From a virus, in the IMG/VR virus record IMGVR_UViG_3300042987_000521, positions 1-25,969 of that record: a DNA stretch of 25,969 nt, one strand, 5' to 3'. The position numbers and the translations under genes were made by a program. Below are positions 15,293 through 25,969 of the stretch, piece by piece; the first letter of the stretch is position 1, and every line of letters begins with the position of its first letter. The notes beneath the pieces are model-generated. The model saw nothing but the letters and a program-made list of their open reading frames with translations, searched no databases and was not told the origin of the DNA.

Positions 15293-15756
15293 TTATTCGT
15301 GAAGCAAATAAATTTGATTTACCTTATTTCATAAATTTAATACATCGTATTAATGATATGGATGAACTTGGTGATGTTGTTCAAGGTGAATTAGATGATG
15401 AATATCTTAACCAAATATTTGCTACTGTATTAGCAGGTGCAGGTCTTTGCTATATTGCCGAAAGTGATGAGCGTGTAGGTATGATATTAGGTGTAATCAG
15501 TCCTAATATGTGGGCACCAAAATACTTGTTTATGCATCAAGTATTGTATTGGGTAGAAGAAGATTATAGAAACACACGCGCAGGTTATATGTTGTTTAAA
15601 GAATTTGATAAACAGTGCCAAAAATTAGTTGATATGAAACGCATACATCATGTTACATTAAGCGCACCAAAGACATTAATGGATATGGACTTTGAACGAT
15701 TTGATTATGAATTAAGTGAAAAAACATGGATCAAAAAAGGTATGAGACATGAGTAA
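15289..15756 (+). CDS. GNAT family N-acetyltransferase
   Basis: 155 aa with a GNAT plan: an N-terminal IREANKFDLPYFINLI (2-17), strands CYIAESDERVGMILGVI (54-70) and FMHQVLYWVEEDYRNTRAGY (81-100), the last holding the RNTRAGYML acetyl-CoA loop (R/QxxGxG/A type), followed by a helix LFKEFDKQCQKLVD. The family moves an acetyl group from acetyl-CoA to an amine; the substrate here is unknown. It sits in the tail-tip operon between the L-like protein and the J-like hub, with a 4-base overlap on one side and 8 bases on the other. GNATs also occur in other aquatic phages. Confidence 0.82.
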   Translation: MIIREANKFDLPYFINLIHRINDMDELGDVVQGELDDEYLNQIFATVLAGAGLCYIAESDERVGMILGVISPNMWAPKYLFMHQVLYWVEEDYRNTRAGYMLFKEFDKQCQKLVDMKRIHHVTLSAPKTLMDMDFERFDYELSEKTWIKKGMRHE

Positions 15757-18310
15757 GGTCGTCAAAAAAATTGCTACTGCTGTTGCTGTAGTTGCTGCTG
15801 TAGTATTAACAGGTGGTACAGCATTACTTGCAACTATTGGTAAAGCATTAGTTACTGCTGCTGTTAGTATTGGTGTCAGTCGCCTTGTTGCAAAACGCGC
15901 AAGTACGCCAGCAGATGCAGGTGGCGAAGGTGGTGCAAGAATACAATTACCTCCTGCTACAGTTAACAAATTGCCTGTCATATATGGTACAGCATTCGTA
16001 GGTGGCAGCATAACAGATGCAATGTTAAGCACAGACCAAAAAACAATGTGGTATGTGTTAGCATTAGCAGAACATAGTGATGACCAAGGTGGTGGCGGTG
16101 GTAGTTATACATTTGACACTAGTAAATGTTATTATGATGGTAAACAAATACAGTTTGGAACAAATGGTGCAGTTACTGGGCTTATAACAAATACAAGCAC
16201 ACCACAAGTAGATACACGTTGCAATGGTTTCTTATATGTTTATTTGTTTAATAATGGTAGTAGTTCAGGTATAAACACAGGTGGTCAAACTGCCGCACAA
16301 ATATTAAGCACAACAAATGGTGTACCAGCAAGCAAAGCCTGGGGTGCAGGTCAAACAATGACCAATTGTGCATTTGCTATTGTAAAAGTCATTTACAATT
16401 CAGATGCAGGTACAACTGGTGTTGGTCAATTAATGGTTAATATGACTAATAGTTTAGACAAACCAGGTGAATGTATACTTGATTACATGCTTAACAATCG
16501 TTATGGTTGTGCTATACCATATGATGCTATTGACACAGCAAGTTTAACTTATTTGGATGCATATGCTGATCAACTAATTGATTACAAACCAGTAGGTTGG
16601 AATCCTGGTGATCCATATAGTCAGCAAGCACGTTATCGTATCAATGGTCCATTAGATACAGGATCAAGTTGTTTGAATAATTTACAATTCCTTGTAGATA
16701 GTGCTGATAGTTGGTTACAATATAGTGAATTAACTGGCAAATGGAAAGTTGTAGTAAACCAAGATTACCAAGATAATCCTGCCACACCAACATTAAATGA
16801 TTTGTTTTTAGTTGATAGCAGTAATCTTGTTGGTGGTATAGAAGTAAGTCCTATCGACTTAAACGAAACATATAACCAAATAGAAGTTGCTTATCCAAAT
16901 ACAAATATTAAGGATCAAACAGATTATTATATTATAGATTTGTTTGAGGATGATCCACAATTATTATCACCAAATGAAGCAATTAACAGAATTAATGTTA
17001 CATTGCCGCTAGTTAATAATGCTGTGCAGGCACGTTACTTGGCTGCTCGTAGAATATATCAAAGTCGTGAAGATTTGGTTATAGCATTTAGATTAGATTT
17101 TAGTGGTATACAAGTAGAAGCAGGCGATGTTATTCGTGTTACACACGAAGTTTATGGTTGGACAGATAAACTTTTCCGTGTTAATAATGTAGCAGAAACA
17201 AAAGATGAAAGTGGTAATTTGTTTGCTGACATACAAGCATTTGAATATAGCGATCAAATTTATGATGACATTGTAGAAGATTATGTACCAGCATTTAACA
17301 CAGGTCTAGAGGATCCAAATGTTATTAGTGAACCTGGTGCACCTACTATTGTAACATTTACAGATGCTAATGCGTTGATTACTGGTTTTGAAGTTACAAG
17401 TACAACACCAGCAAATGGTATTGTATTGTATATGGACTTTAACTATGGTAATAGTAATGTTGTTACAGACCATAGATTATATCGCACAGTACAACAAGCA
17501 AATAGTGCACCTTATGCAGCAAATACAAGTGTAACTATACCAGTCAATGATTTAGCAGCAGGTAATTATTATTGGTCAGCAACTGCTCGTAACAATACTA
17601 GTGGCAAGCGTAGTAATAGTAGTGGTGTATTAAATTGGGCTGGTGCAAACATACAACCATATAATCCTAATACTAATACTGGTGGTATTGGTGGTAACCA
17701 AGTTAAAAATGGTACCATTGGTATTAATAATATGCAACTTGGATTTAATCAGTTAGGAGCAGCAAATAGTTTTAGTACTAGGGCAGGTAATACATTTACC
17801 TTACCTGTTGATATAACAACTGGTGTATATAATGTTCCTGTTTATTTGGATGGTACAGATGTTTTAGCAAATGAATATTTTCCACCATATCAAAATACAT
17901 CAACAACATCTATGGGTTATGTTAACAATAGTACTGCTCCATGGGAACCTGGTAATGCTGGATTATTAAATATATACAATGGTGATGATAATTGGTGGAT
18001 TATTGGAGAAGCAACATTTTCACCCGCAGCAACAGTATTATTACGAGAAGGTCAGTATGGATTCGTAGCAAATGCAAATACCACTATACAAGTACTATCA
18101 GGTAGAAAATTAGCGAATAATTTAATTGCTGCAGGAACATATTTCACCACTATTGAATTAATACAAGATAAACCATATTTTTATTTTAGTCGTGAATTTG
18201 CTAGTGGATCGGGAACAGATACTATTGTTTATATGTTAAGAAATATAGTATCAAATACACAAGTTACAGTTTTTAATGGAGATACACTTGGATATTACGT
18301 CAGTACATGA
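15749..18310 (+). CDS. Tail tip hub / host specificity protein (J-like)
   Basis: 853 aa. Residues 5-50 are a hydrophobic, Ala/Val-rich segment often seen at the start of tail hubs. LPVIYGTAFVGGSITDAMLS and the following strand (about 74-105) match the usual hub N-terminal. Residues about 385-515 (VQARYLAARRIYQSREDLVI to FADIQAFEYSDQIYDD) are typical of the gpJ/Phage-tail_3 hub core. About 525-635 looks like a fibronectin III-like domain, with the rest beta-rich and probably receptor-facing. As in lambda it follows the tail-tip genes. The 3' end overlaps the next gene by 35 bases. Confidence 0.87.
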   Translation: MSKVVKKIATAVAVVAAVVLTGGTALLATIGKALVTAAVSIGVSRLVAKRASTPADAGGEGGARIQLPPATVNKLPVIYGTAFVGGSITDAMLSTDQKTMWYVLALAEHSDDQGGGGGSYTFDTSKCYYDGKQIQFGTNGAVTGLITNTSTPQVDTRCNGFLYVYLFNNGSSSGINTGGQTAAQILSTTNGVPASKAWGAGQTMTNCAFAIVKVIYNSDAGTTGVGQLMVNMTNSLDKPGECILDYMLNNRYGCAIPYDAIDTASLTYLDAYADQLIDYKPVGWNPGDPYSQQARYRINGPLDTGSSCLNNLQFLVDSADSWLQYSELTGKWKVVVNQDYQDNPATPTLNDLFLVDSSNLVGGIEVSPIDLNETYNQIEVAYPNTNIKDQTDYYIIDLFEDDPQLLSPNEAINRINVTLPLVNNAVQARYLAARRIYQSREDLVIAFRLDFSGIQVEAGDVIRVTHEVYGWTDKLFRVNNVAETKDESGNLFADIQAFEYSDQIYDDIVEDYVPAFNTGLEDPNVISEPGAPTIVTFTDANALITGFEVTSTTPANGIVLYMDFNYGNSNVVTDHRLYRTVQQANSAPYAANTSVTIPVNDLAAGNYYWSATARNNTSGKRSNSSGVLNWAGANIQPYNPNTNTGGIGGNQVKNGTIGINNMQLGFNQLGAANSFSTRAGNTFTLPVDITTGVYNVPVYLDGTDVLANEYFPPYQNTSTTSMGYVNNSTAPWEPGNAGLLNIYNGDDNWWIIGEATFSPAATVLLREGQYGFVANANTTIQVLSGRKLANNLIAAGTYFTTIELIQDKPYFYFSREFASGSGTDTIVYMLRNIVSNTQVTVFNGDTLGYYVST

Positions 18311-18500
18311 TGGTCAAAATTTTATTGCAGAATATTGCAATATAATAGATAATGGCACAATGCAAGAATTTATTGCCTTTGCCAAATCATATAATATTTT
18401 TCAAATACCTCGTACAAAAATATACAAAGAAATGTGTGATAAGATTAAAGCACGATTAGATCGTGAGGGTCTGTCTTATGAAACAGTAAGACCAGACTAA
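18276..18500 (+). CDS. Hypothetical 74-aa protein overlapping the J-like gene
   Basis: 74 aa, not recognised. The only in-frame start that keeps the body is the ATG at 18276, 35 bases inside the J-like gene; the two ATGs at 18307 and 18310 are in another frame and close quickly. The protein is helical in its second half (MQEFIAFAKSYNIFQIPRTK and a basic tail). No signal peptide or membrane segment is present. Its overlap suggests translational coupling to the J-like gene. Confidence 0.65.
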   Translation: MEIHLDITSVHDGQNFIAEYCNIIDNGTMQEFIAFAKSYNIFQIPRTKIYKEMCDKIKARLDREGLSYETVRPD

Positions 18501-18522
18501 ATAATATATAGGAATAACTACA

Positions 18523-19026
18523 ATGAGTTTATTATTAAACGGCGCAAAAACAATGACAATAGCAGGCACAGAAATGCAGTGCCTCGAAATTTATACGGGT
18601 GAAGCGTATACTTTCCCATTAACATTTACAGATGCTAATGGCAATCCTGCTAATTGTCAGATACCTGCCAATTGGAATATTGCTGCTAGTGCAAATTATT
18701 ATACATTAACTGATGTAACATATAGTGTTGCTGATCCAAGTGTTGTAACTCTTGGTAATTTAACACTTATGGCAAATCAACCAAGCAATGCCAATTATAC
18801 ATTACAAACAGCATTTAGTAACCGTGCAAATGGTACAGCGTATCTGTATTTAGGTGCAGACATTACAGGAAATGGTGCAAGTACACCAAATGTTGCATTA
18901 GCAAACAATACAGCAAATAGTACATTGTTTTTGGTAAGTTTAACTGTAACAAGACAAAGCACAGCAAATGCAAGTTTGAATAACATTAATCGTGAACCAC
19001 TAGGCTTCATTGTAAGGTATCAATAA
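18523..19026 (+). CDS. Putative minor tail / fibre-associated protein
   Basis: 167 aa with an AGGAATAACTACA ribosome site. Beta-rich, with many Asn, Thr and Ala residues and only one Lys in the body, like the neighbouring adhesion proteins. It begins MSLLLNGAKTMTIAGTEMQC and ends EPLGFIVRYQ. Segments such as AYTFPLTFTDANGNPANCQI suggest a small beta-sandwich. It stands between the hub and the mosaic fibre, so a baseplate or fibre-attachment role is likely. No family is recognised. Confidence 0.65.
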   Translation: MSLLLNGAKTMTIAGTEMQCLEIYTGEAYTFPLTFTDANGNPANCQIPANWNIAASANYYTLTDVTYSVADPSVVTLGNLTLMANQPSNANYTLQTAFSNRANGTAYLYLGADITGNGASTPNVALANNTANSTLFLVSLTVTRQSTANASLNNINREPLGFIVRYQ

Positions 19027-19028
19027 AC

Positions 19029-21422
19029 ATGTCTGAAATAAATGCCAATTTTATAGTTGAGCAGTCAGCAGTAAACATACAATCAGATAATAATTTAATT
19101 ACTGTAGATGCTGAACCTATTAGCCTAAATGTATTTTCATTAGGTTTTACTAGTGCTGGTGGTCAACCAGGTAACTTACAATTTAACGATAATGGTAGTT
19201 TAGGCGGCGCAGCGAATACAGTTGTTAGTGCTGGTAATGTCAGTTTTACCAATATAAGTAATTTAAAAATTGCTAACGGTAGTAATGGATATTTTTTACA
19301 AACAGATGGTACAGGTAATCTAACATGGGCACCAGGTACTGTAACTGCTAATGGTAATGGTACACCAGTAGGTGCCAATACCCAAATACAAGTTACTGAT
19401 GGGTCAGGTAACTTTGTTAGCGCACCTGGATTTACATTTGATAATAGTACTAATGTTTTTACAACACCTGGCAATGCAGTAATTAATGGTAATGTAAATG
19501 CTACAGGAAATGTAACTGCTAGTTATTTTATAGGTAATGGTAGTCAACTAACAGGCATTTCTGGCAATGTTGCAGTAACTAATGCCAATTCAACTAGCAA
19601 TACAACTTATTATCCTGTATTTGTATCAGGTATAGGTAATGTAGAACCACAAATAGATAATTTTGGTAATATATTAGCCTTTATTCCAAATAGTGGTACA
19701 CTGAATACAAATATTTTAGATATTGCTACAATTAAAAATAGTAATGGTAATGTTAACATAAGCAATAATGTTATTGTAAATGCTAATGTCACTGCAAATT
19801 ATTTTATAGGTAATGGTAGTGCATTGACTGATATTACAGGTGCTAATGTTACTGGTCAAGTAGCAAATGCATTAATAGCAGGTACAGTTTATACAAATGC
19901 ACAACCAAACATAACTAGCGTAGGCACATTGTCATCATTATCTGTTACTGGCAATATAAGTGCAGGTAATGTTACTGGTGCTAATTTAATATCAGCCAAT
20001 TATTTAACAGGTACATTAACAACAAATGCGCAACCAAATATAACATCAGTAGGAATATTAACTAATTTAACAGTTAATGGAAATGTAACAGCAAATTATT
20101 TTAATGGCGACGGCGGTAATATATCAAATATACAAAGTATAGCAAATGGCGTATCTAGTATTACAATACCTACTGCTAATGGTAATATACAAGTTAACCC
20201 AGGTGGTATAACAAATCTTGTTACATTTAGTAATATTGGTATGAGATTGTTTACCGATACAATTGCGTTAGGTTCAAGCAGTGCTGCTGGTACACGAACT
20301 ATAGCAATTGGTTTAAATGCATTAGCAACTAATCCATCATTTGATAGTATAGGTATAGGTGCAAATGCTGGTAGAGTAAATCAAGGCAATGGTGCTGTAG
20401 CAATAGGTAGATTTGCGGGTGAGAATAATGCAAATGCTAATAGCATATCAATAGGTTATTTTGCAGGTGGTGGTTTTGCCAATGCTGGTCCAGGTGCTAA
20501 TGCTATTGCTATCGGGCCCGCTGCTGGTTATAATAATCAAGGTGTAGATACTGTTGCTATAGGTAGCGAAGCAGGTTATTTAAACCAAAAAGATAATAGT
20601 ATTGCTATAGGTCGTCAAGCAGGATCAAGTAATTTAACAAGCAATAGTATAGCGATAGGTTATCGTGCTGCGTATGGTAATAACCCTATTCCTAATAATT
20701 CTATATTTTTAAATGCGACTGGAGCAAATTTTGATGGCGCATTTAATAATACTTGGGCATCAGCAAATGGATTTTTCGTAAGACCAATAAAATTTGCAGG
20801 TTATAATTATGTTTTAGGTTATAATGATATTAGTGGTGAAATAAGTTATTATAACACTGCTTCAACATTTGATATTGGAACATCTAATATAACCAATGCA
20901 AATATTACCAATTTAACAGTAAGTAGTTCTTTTACAACATCTGGTAACATTACAAGTAATAACCTAGTTGTAAACAATTTTGCTAATGTCAGTGGTAATT
21001 TACGTAGCAATAATTTAACAGTTAACAACTTTGCTAATGTCAGCGGTAATATAAATGGTAACAATATTAGCATAACAAATAATTTGTCTGCTGCTAATAT
21101 TAGTCTTGTAAAATATCAAGAAACAGTCATTGCAGGTGGTAATGCTAATGGTACAATTACACCAAATGCTAGTGCAGGTACAATTTATAATTACACATTA
21201 ACTGGTAATATTACATTAAACACATTAGCCAATGCTGTTGCTGGTACAAGTATGACACTGATTTTAACACAAGATGCAGTGGGTAATCGTTTATTATCAA
21301 GCACTATGAAATTTGCTGGCAACTCACGATCATTAAGTACAACAGCAAATACTACCGATATTATTTCTGTATTTTATGATGGATCAATTTATTACGCAGC
21401 ATTAAGTAAAGGATATTTGTAA
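19029..21422 (+). CDS. Mosaic tail fibre with phage fibre repeats and YadA-like region
   Basis: 797 aa, rich in Asn, Gly, Thr and Ser. Residues 161-370 hold several short fibre repeats (NVTASYFIGNGSQLTGI at 161, NVTANYFIGNGSALTDI at 253, NVTANYFNGDGG at 352; TNAQPNITSVG twice, 43 residues apart). Residues about 425-552 hold eight left-handed coil repeats of the YadA/head type (xIGxxAG). About 645-685 holds a 17-residue repeat (VNNFANVSGN). The end (SMTLILTQDAVGNRLLSSTM) looks like a trimer-forming tip. It is probably a trimeric receptor-binding fibre. The stop overlaps the next start (TAATG). Confidence 0.85.
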   Translation: MSEINANFIVEQSAVNIQSDNNLITVDAEPISLNVFSLGFTSAGGQPGNLQFNDNGSLGGAANTVVSAGNVSFTNISNLKIANGSNGYFLQTDGTGNLTWAPGTVTANGNGTPVGANTQIQVTDGSGNFVSAPGFTFDNSTNVFTTPGNAVINGNVNATGNVTASYFIGNGSQLTGISGNVAVTNANSTSNTTYYPVFVSGIGNVEPQIDNFGNILAFIPNSGTLNTNILDIATIKNSNGNVNISNNVIVNANVTANYFIGNGSALTDITGANVTGQVANALIAGTVYTNAQPNITSVGTLSSLSVTGNISAGNVTGANLISANYLTGTLTTNAQPNITSVGILTNLTVNGNVTANYFNGDGGNISNIQSIANGVSSITIPTANGNIQVNPGGITNLVTFSNIGMRLFTDTIALGSSSAAGTRTIAIGLNALATNPSFDSIGIGANAGRVNQGNGAVAIGRFAGENNANANSISIGYFAGGGFANAGPGANAIAIGPAAGYNNQGVDTVAIGSEAGYLNQKDNSIAIGRQAGSSNLTSNSIAIGYRAAYGNNPIPNNSIFLNATGANFDGAFNNTWASANGFFVRPIKFAGYNYVLGYNDISGEISYYNTASTFDIGTSNITNANITNLTVSSSFTTSGNITSNNLVVNNFANVSGNLRSNNLTVNNFANVSGNINGNNISITNNLSAANISLVKYQETVIAGGNANGTITPNASAGTIYNYTLTGNITLNTLANAVAGTSMTLILTQDAVGNRLLSSTMKFAGNSRSLSTTANTTDIISVFYDGSIYYAALSKGYL
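19785..20105 (+). repeat. Fibre repeats of about 43 residues
   Basis: Two copies of a segment that contains TNAQPNITSVG start at 19893 and 20022 (129 bases, 43 residues apart). Related NVTAxYF units begin at 19509, 19785 and 20082. The copies differ at many third codon positions, so they are old repeats rather than a fresh duplication. They form a rod-like part of the fibre. Confidence 0.8.
20301..20685 (+). repeat. YadA-head-like xIGxxAG repeats
   Basis: Eight units with IG followed by AG or a near match (AIGLNALA, GIGANAG, AIGRFAG, SIGYFAG, AIGPAAG, AIGSEAG, AIGRQAG, AIGYRAA), spaced about 14-22 residues. This pattern is the hallmark of the left-handed beta roll in trimeric autotransporter heads. 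Here it lies inside a phage fibre. Confidence 0.88.
20971..21050 (+). repeat. 51-base tandem repeat in the fibre gene
   Basis: Two nearly identical 29-base segments at 20971-20999 and 21022-21050, 51 bases apart, encode VNNFANVSGN with a changed linker. They differ at three or four positions, which makes them a younger duplication than the other fibre repeats. They may change the length of the fibre's C-terminal stalk. Confidence 0.8.
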
Positions 21423-22210
21423 TGTTTGCTAGTCGTATAGGATTTTTTGGGCCAATTAATCCTACTTTTGGTAATAGCAGTTTATATACTACTCCTACAA
21501 GTGCTAACCGTTATTTAACAATAACTCCACAAACAGGTTTAGTTGATATAAAAAATAGCAATGGTTTTACAGTAGAATATTGGATTTATCCTACAAATTT
21601 TGATACTGCTGGTGGTGGTACAACCAATCCAGGTCCTGGAAATAAAAATGGAATAGGAGCAACTTTTTGGTCTTTTGGTCCAGCAAATGATGGAGTCAGT
21701 CAAGTTAATAGATTAACTTTATATTATTTTGATTTTGTAAATTCTGCAGCCAGAACTATTAGCACTAATAATAATGCATTAGTTGTTAATACATGGCAAA
21801 ATATAAGTGTTGTTACAACTACAGCAAGTGGAAATACGACATTTAGTTTGTATATAAATGGTATAAGACAACAAATAGCACTTTCAAATGTAGGCACTTA
21901 TGGTAATACTGTTACTATAGACAGCACAACGATTAGTTCAAATACTAGTTTTCCTTTTTTAATTGGTAAAGATGTTGGTCCAAGATTAATTGGATATGTC
22001 GATGAAATTCGTGTAAGCAACATTAACAGATATAGTGGATCATCATATACAGTTGCCAATCAACCATTTACAGATGATGCTAATACACAATTATTGATAC
22101 ATTGTGATGGTACAAGTGGATCAACAAGTTTTACAGACAGCAGTAGTTTTAATTACACAATAACTAATAATAGTAATTTAGTCACTATAAGTAACCAGGT
22201 GGTACTATAA
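21422..22210 (+). CDS. LamG / concanavalin A-like lectin domain protein
   Basis: 262 aa. The sequence RYLTITPQTGLVDIKNSNGF-TVEYWIYPT (29-57) is the typical beginning of a LamG-like (Laminin G 3) domain. Next come the strand TWQNISVVTTTASGNTTFSLY, INGIRQ, and a late YVDEIRVSNINRYSGSSY strand. These domains bind carbohydrates. The N-terminus MFASRIGFFGPINPTFGNSS may be an attachment region. An AAAGGA lies before the ATG, which overlaps the fibre stop. It is probably an adhesin on the virion surface. I see no enzymatic residues. Confidence 0.82.
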   Translation: MFASRIGFFGPINPTFGNSSLYTTPTSANRYLTITPQTGLVDIKNSNGFTVEYWIYPTNFDTAGGGTTNPGPGNKNGIGATFWSFGPANDGVSQVNRLTLYYFDFVNSAARTISTNNNALVVNTWQNISVVTTTASGNTTFSLYINGIRQQIALSNVGTYGNTVTIDSTTISSNTSFPFLIGKDVGPRLIGYVDEIRVSNINRYSGSSYTVANQPFTDDANTQLLIHCDGTSGSTSFTDSSSFNYTITNNSNLVTISNQVVL

Positions 22211-22275
22211 TAAATAATAATTATTACCCAATAACTGCGAGATAGCATGGTTGGGTCAACAGCGAGGCAGCGAAG
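22211..22275 (+). promoter_or_regulatory. 65-base gap with imperfect repeats and possible hairpin
   Basis: One of the largest gaps in the window. It begins AT-rich (AATAATAATTATTA) and holds ACCCAA (22226-22231) and TTGGGT (22251-22256), which could pair over a 19-base loop. ACTGCGAGATAGCATG and ACAGCGAGGCAGCGAAG are imperfect direct repeats. The second copy supplies a GAGG eight bases before the next ATG. It might serve as leader or regulatory site, with weak evidence. Confidence 0.3.

Positions 22276-25969
<3,694 letters not shown>

Noticed and set aside
18496-18516. AT-rich ACTAAATAATATATAGG resembling a T4-type late promoter
   Set aside because: Such strings are common in AT-rich DNA, the genome organisation is not T4-like, and no second copy at a comparable position supports a promoter family.

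Overview
The window is about 26 kb of an AT-rich, tightly packed tailed-phage genome. Every gene reads on the + strand, most neighbours are separated by fewer than 30 bases, and many pairs overlap through ATGA or TAATG junctions. Gene order is that of a lambda-like long-tailed (siphovirus-type) phage: small early/packaging proteins, terminase, portal, scaffold, capsid, head-tail joining, major tail protein, frameshifted tail chaperone, tape measure, tail-tip proteins, J-like hub, fibres. No integrase, repressor, tRNA, rRNA, CRISPR array or insertion sequence is visible, so a prophage state cannot be argued. The base composition, the small-protein repertoire and the tail-fibre repeat types resemble those of uncultured aquatic (marine) tailed phages. 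That habitat is an inference and the host cannot be read from this window.

Layout: 1-1680 holds a run of very small proteins, three of them only 14-51 aa. 1677-4855 is the packaging block: a putative small terminase subunit, an FkbM-type methyltransferase, the large terminase and an HNH endonuclease. 4867-8702 holds a small acidic protein, portal, putative scaffold and major capsid protein. 8730-10228 holds two joining/completion proteins and the probable major tail protein, closed by a strong rho-independent terminator at 10243-10269. 10283-11345 holds a small coiled-coil protein, the two-frame tail assembly chaperone and an HK97-gp10-like protein. 11347-18310 holds the tape measure, two tail-tip proteins, a GNAT-like acetyltransferase and the J-like hub. 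18276-25969 is adhesion machinery: small tail proteins, a 797-aa mosaic fibre with YadA-like repeats, a LamG-like lectin, a 271-aa protein carrying an inserted module, and a very long collagen-like fibre that runs off the right edge.

The best-supported special feature is a programmed -1 frameshift site in the tail chaperone pair. A canonical G_GGA_AAA slippery heptamer lies directly before the upstream stop codon. A stem of up to 9 bp begins 7 bases after it, and its 3' arm contains the only ATG of the downstream frame. Other points worth a second look are the two enzyme genes inserted in morphogenesis blocks (the FkbM methyltransferase between the terminase subunits, and the GNAT in the slot used by gpK in lambda), modules that appear to have been inserted into two unrelated tail proteins, and two related knob domains interrupting the collagen-like fibre.

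Head, packaging and tail functions together make one late morphogenesis program. No lysis or replication genes are present, so the genome must extend beyond both ends.
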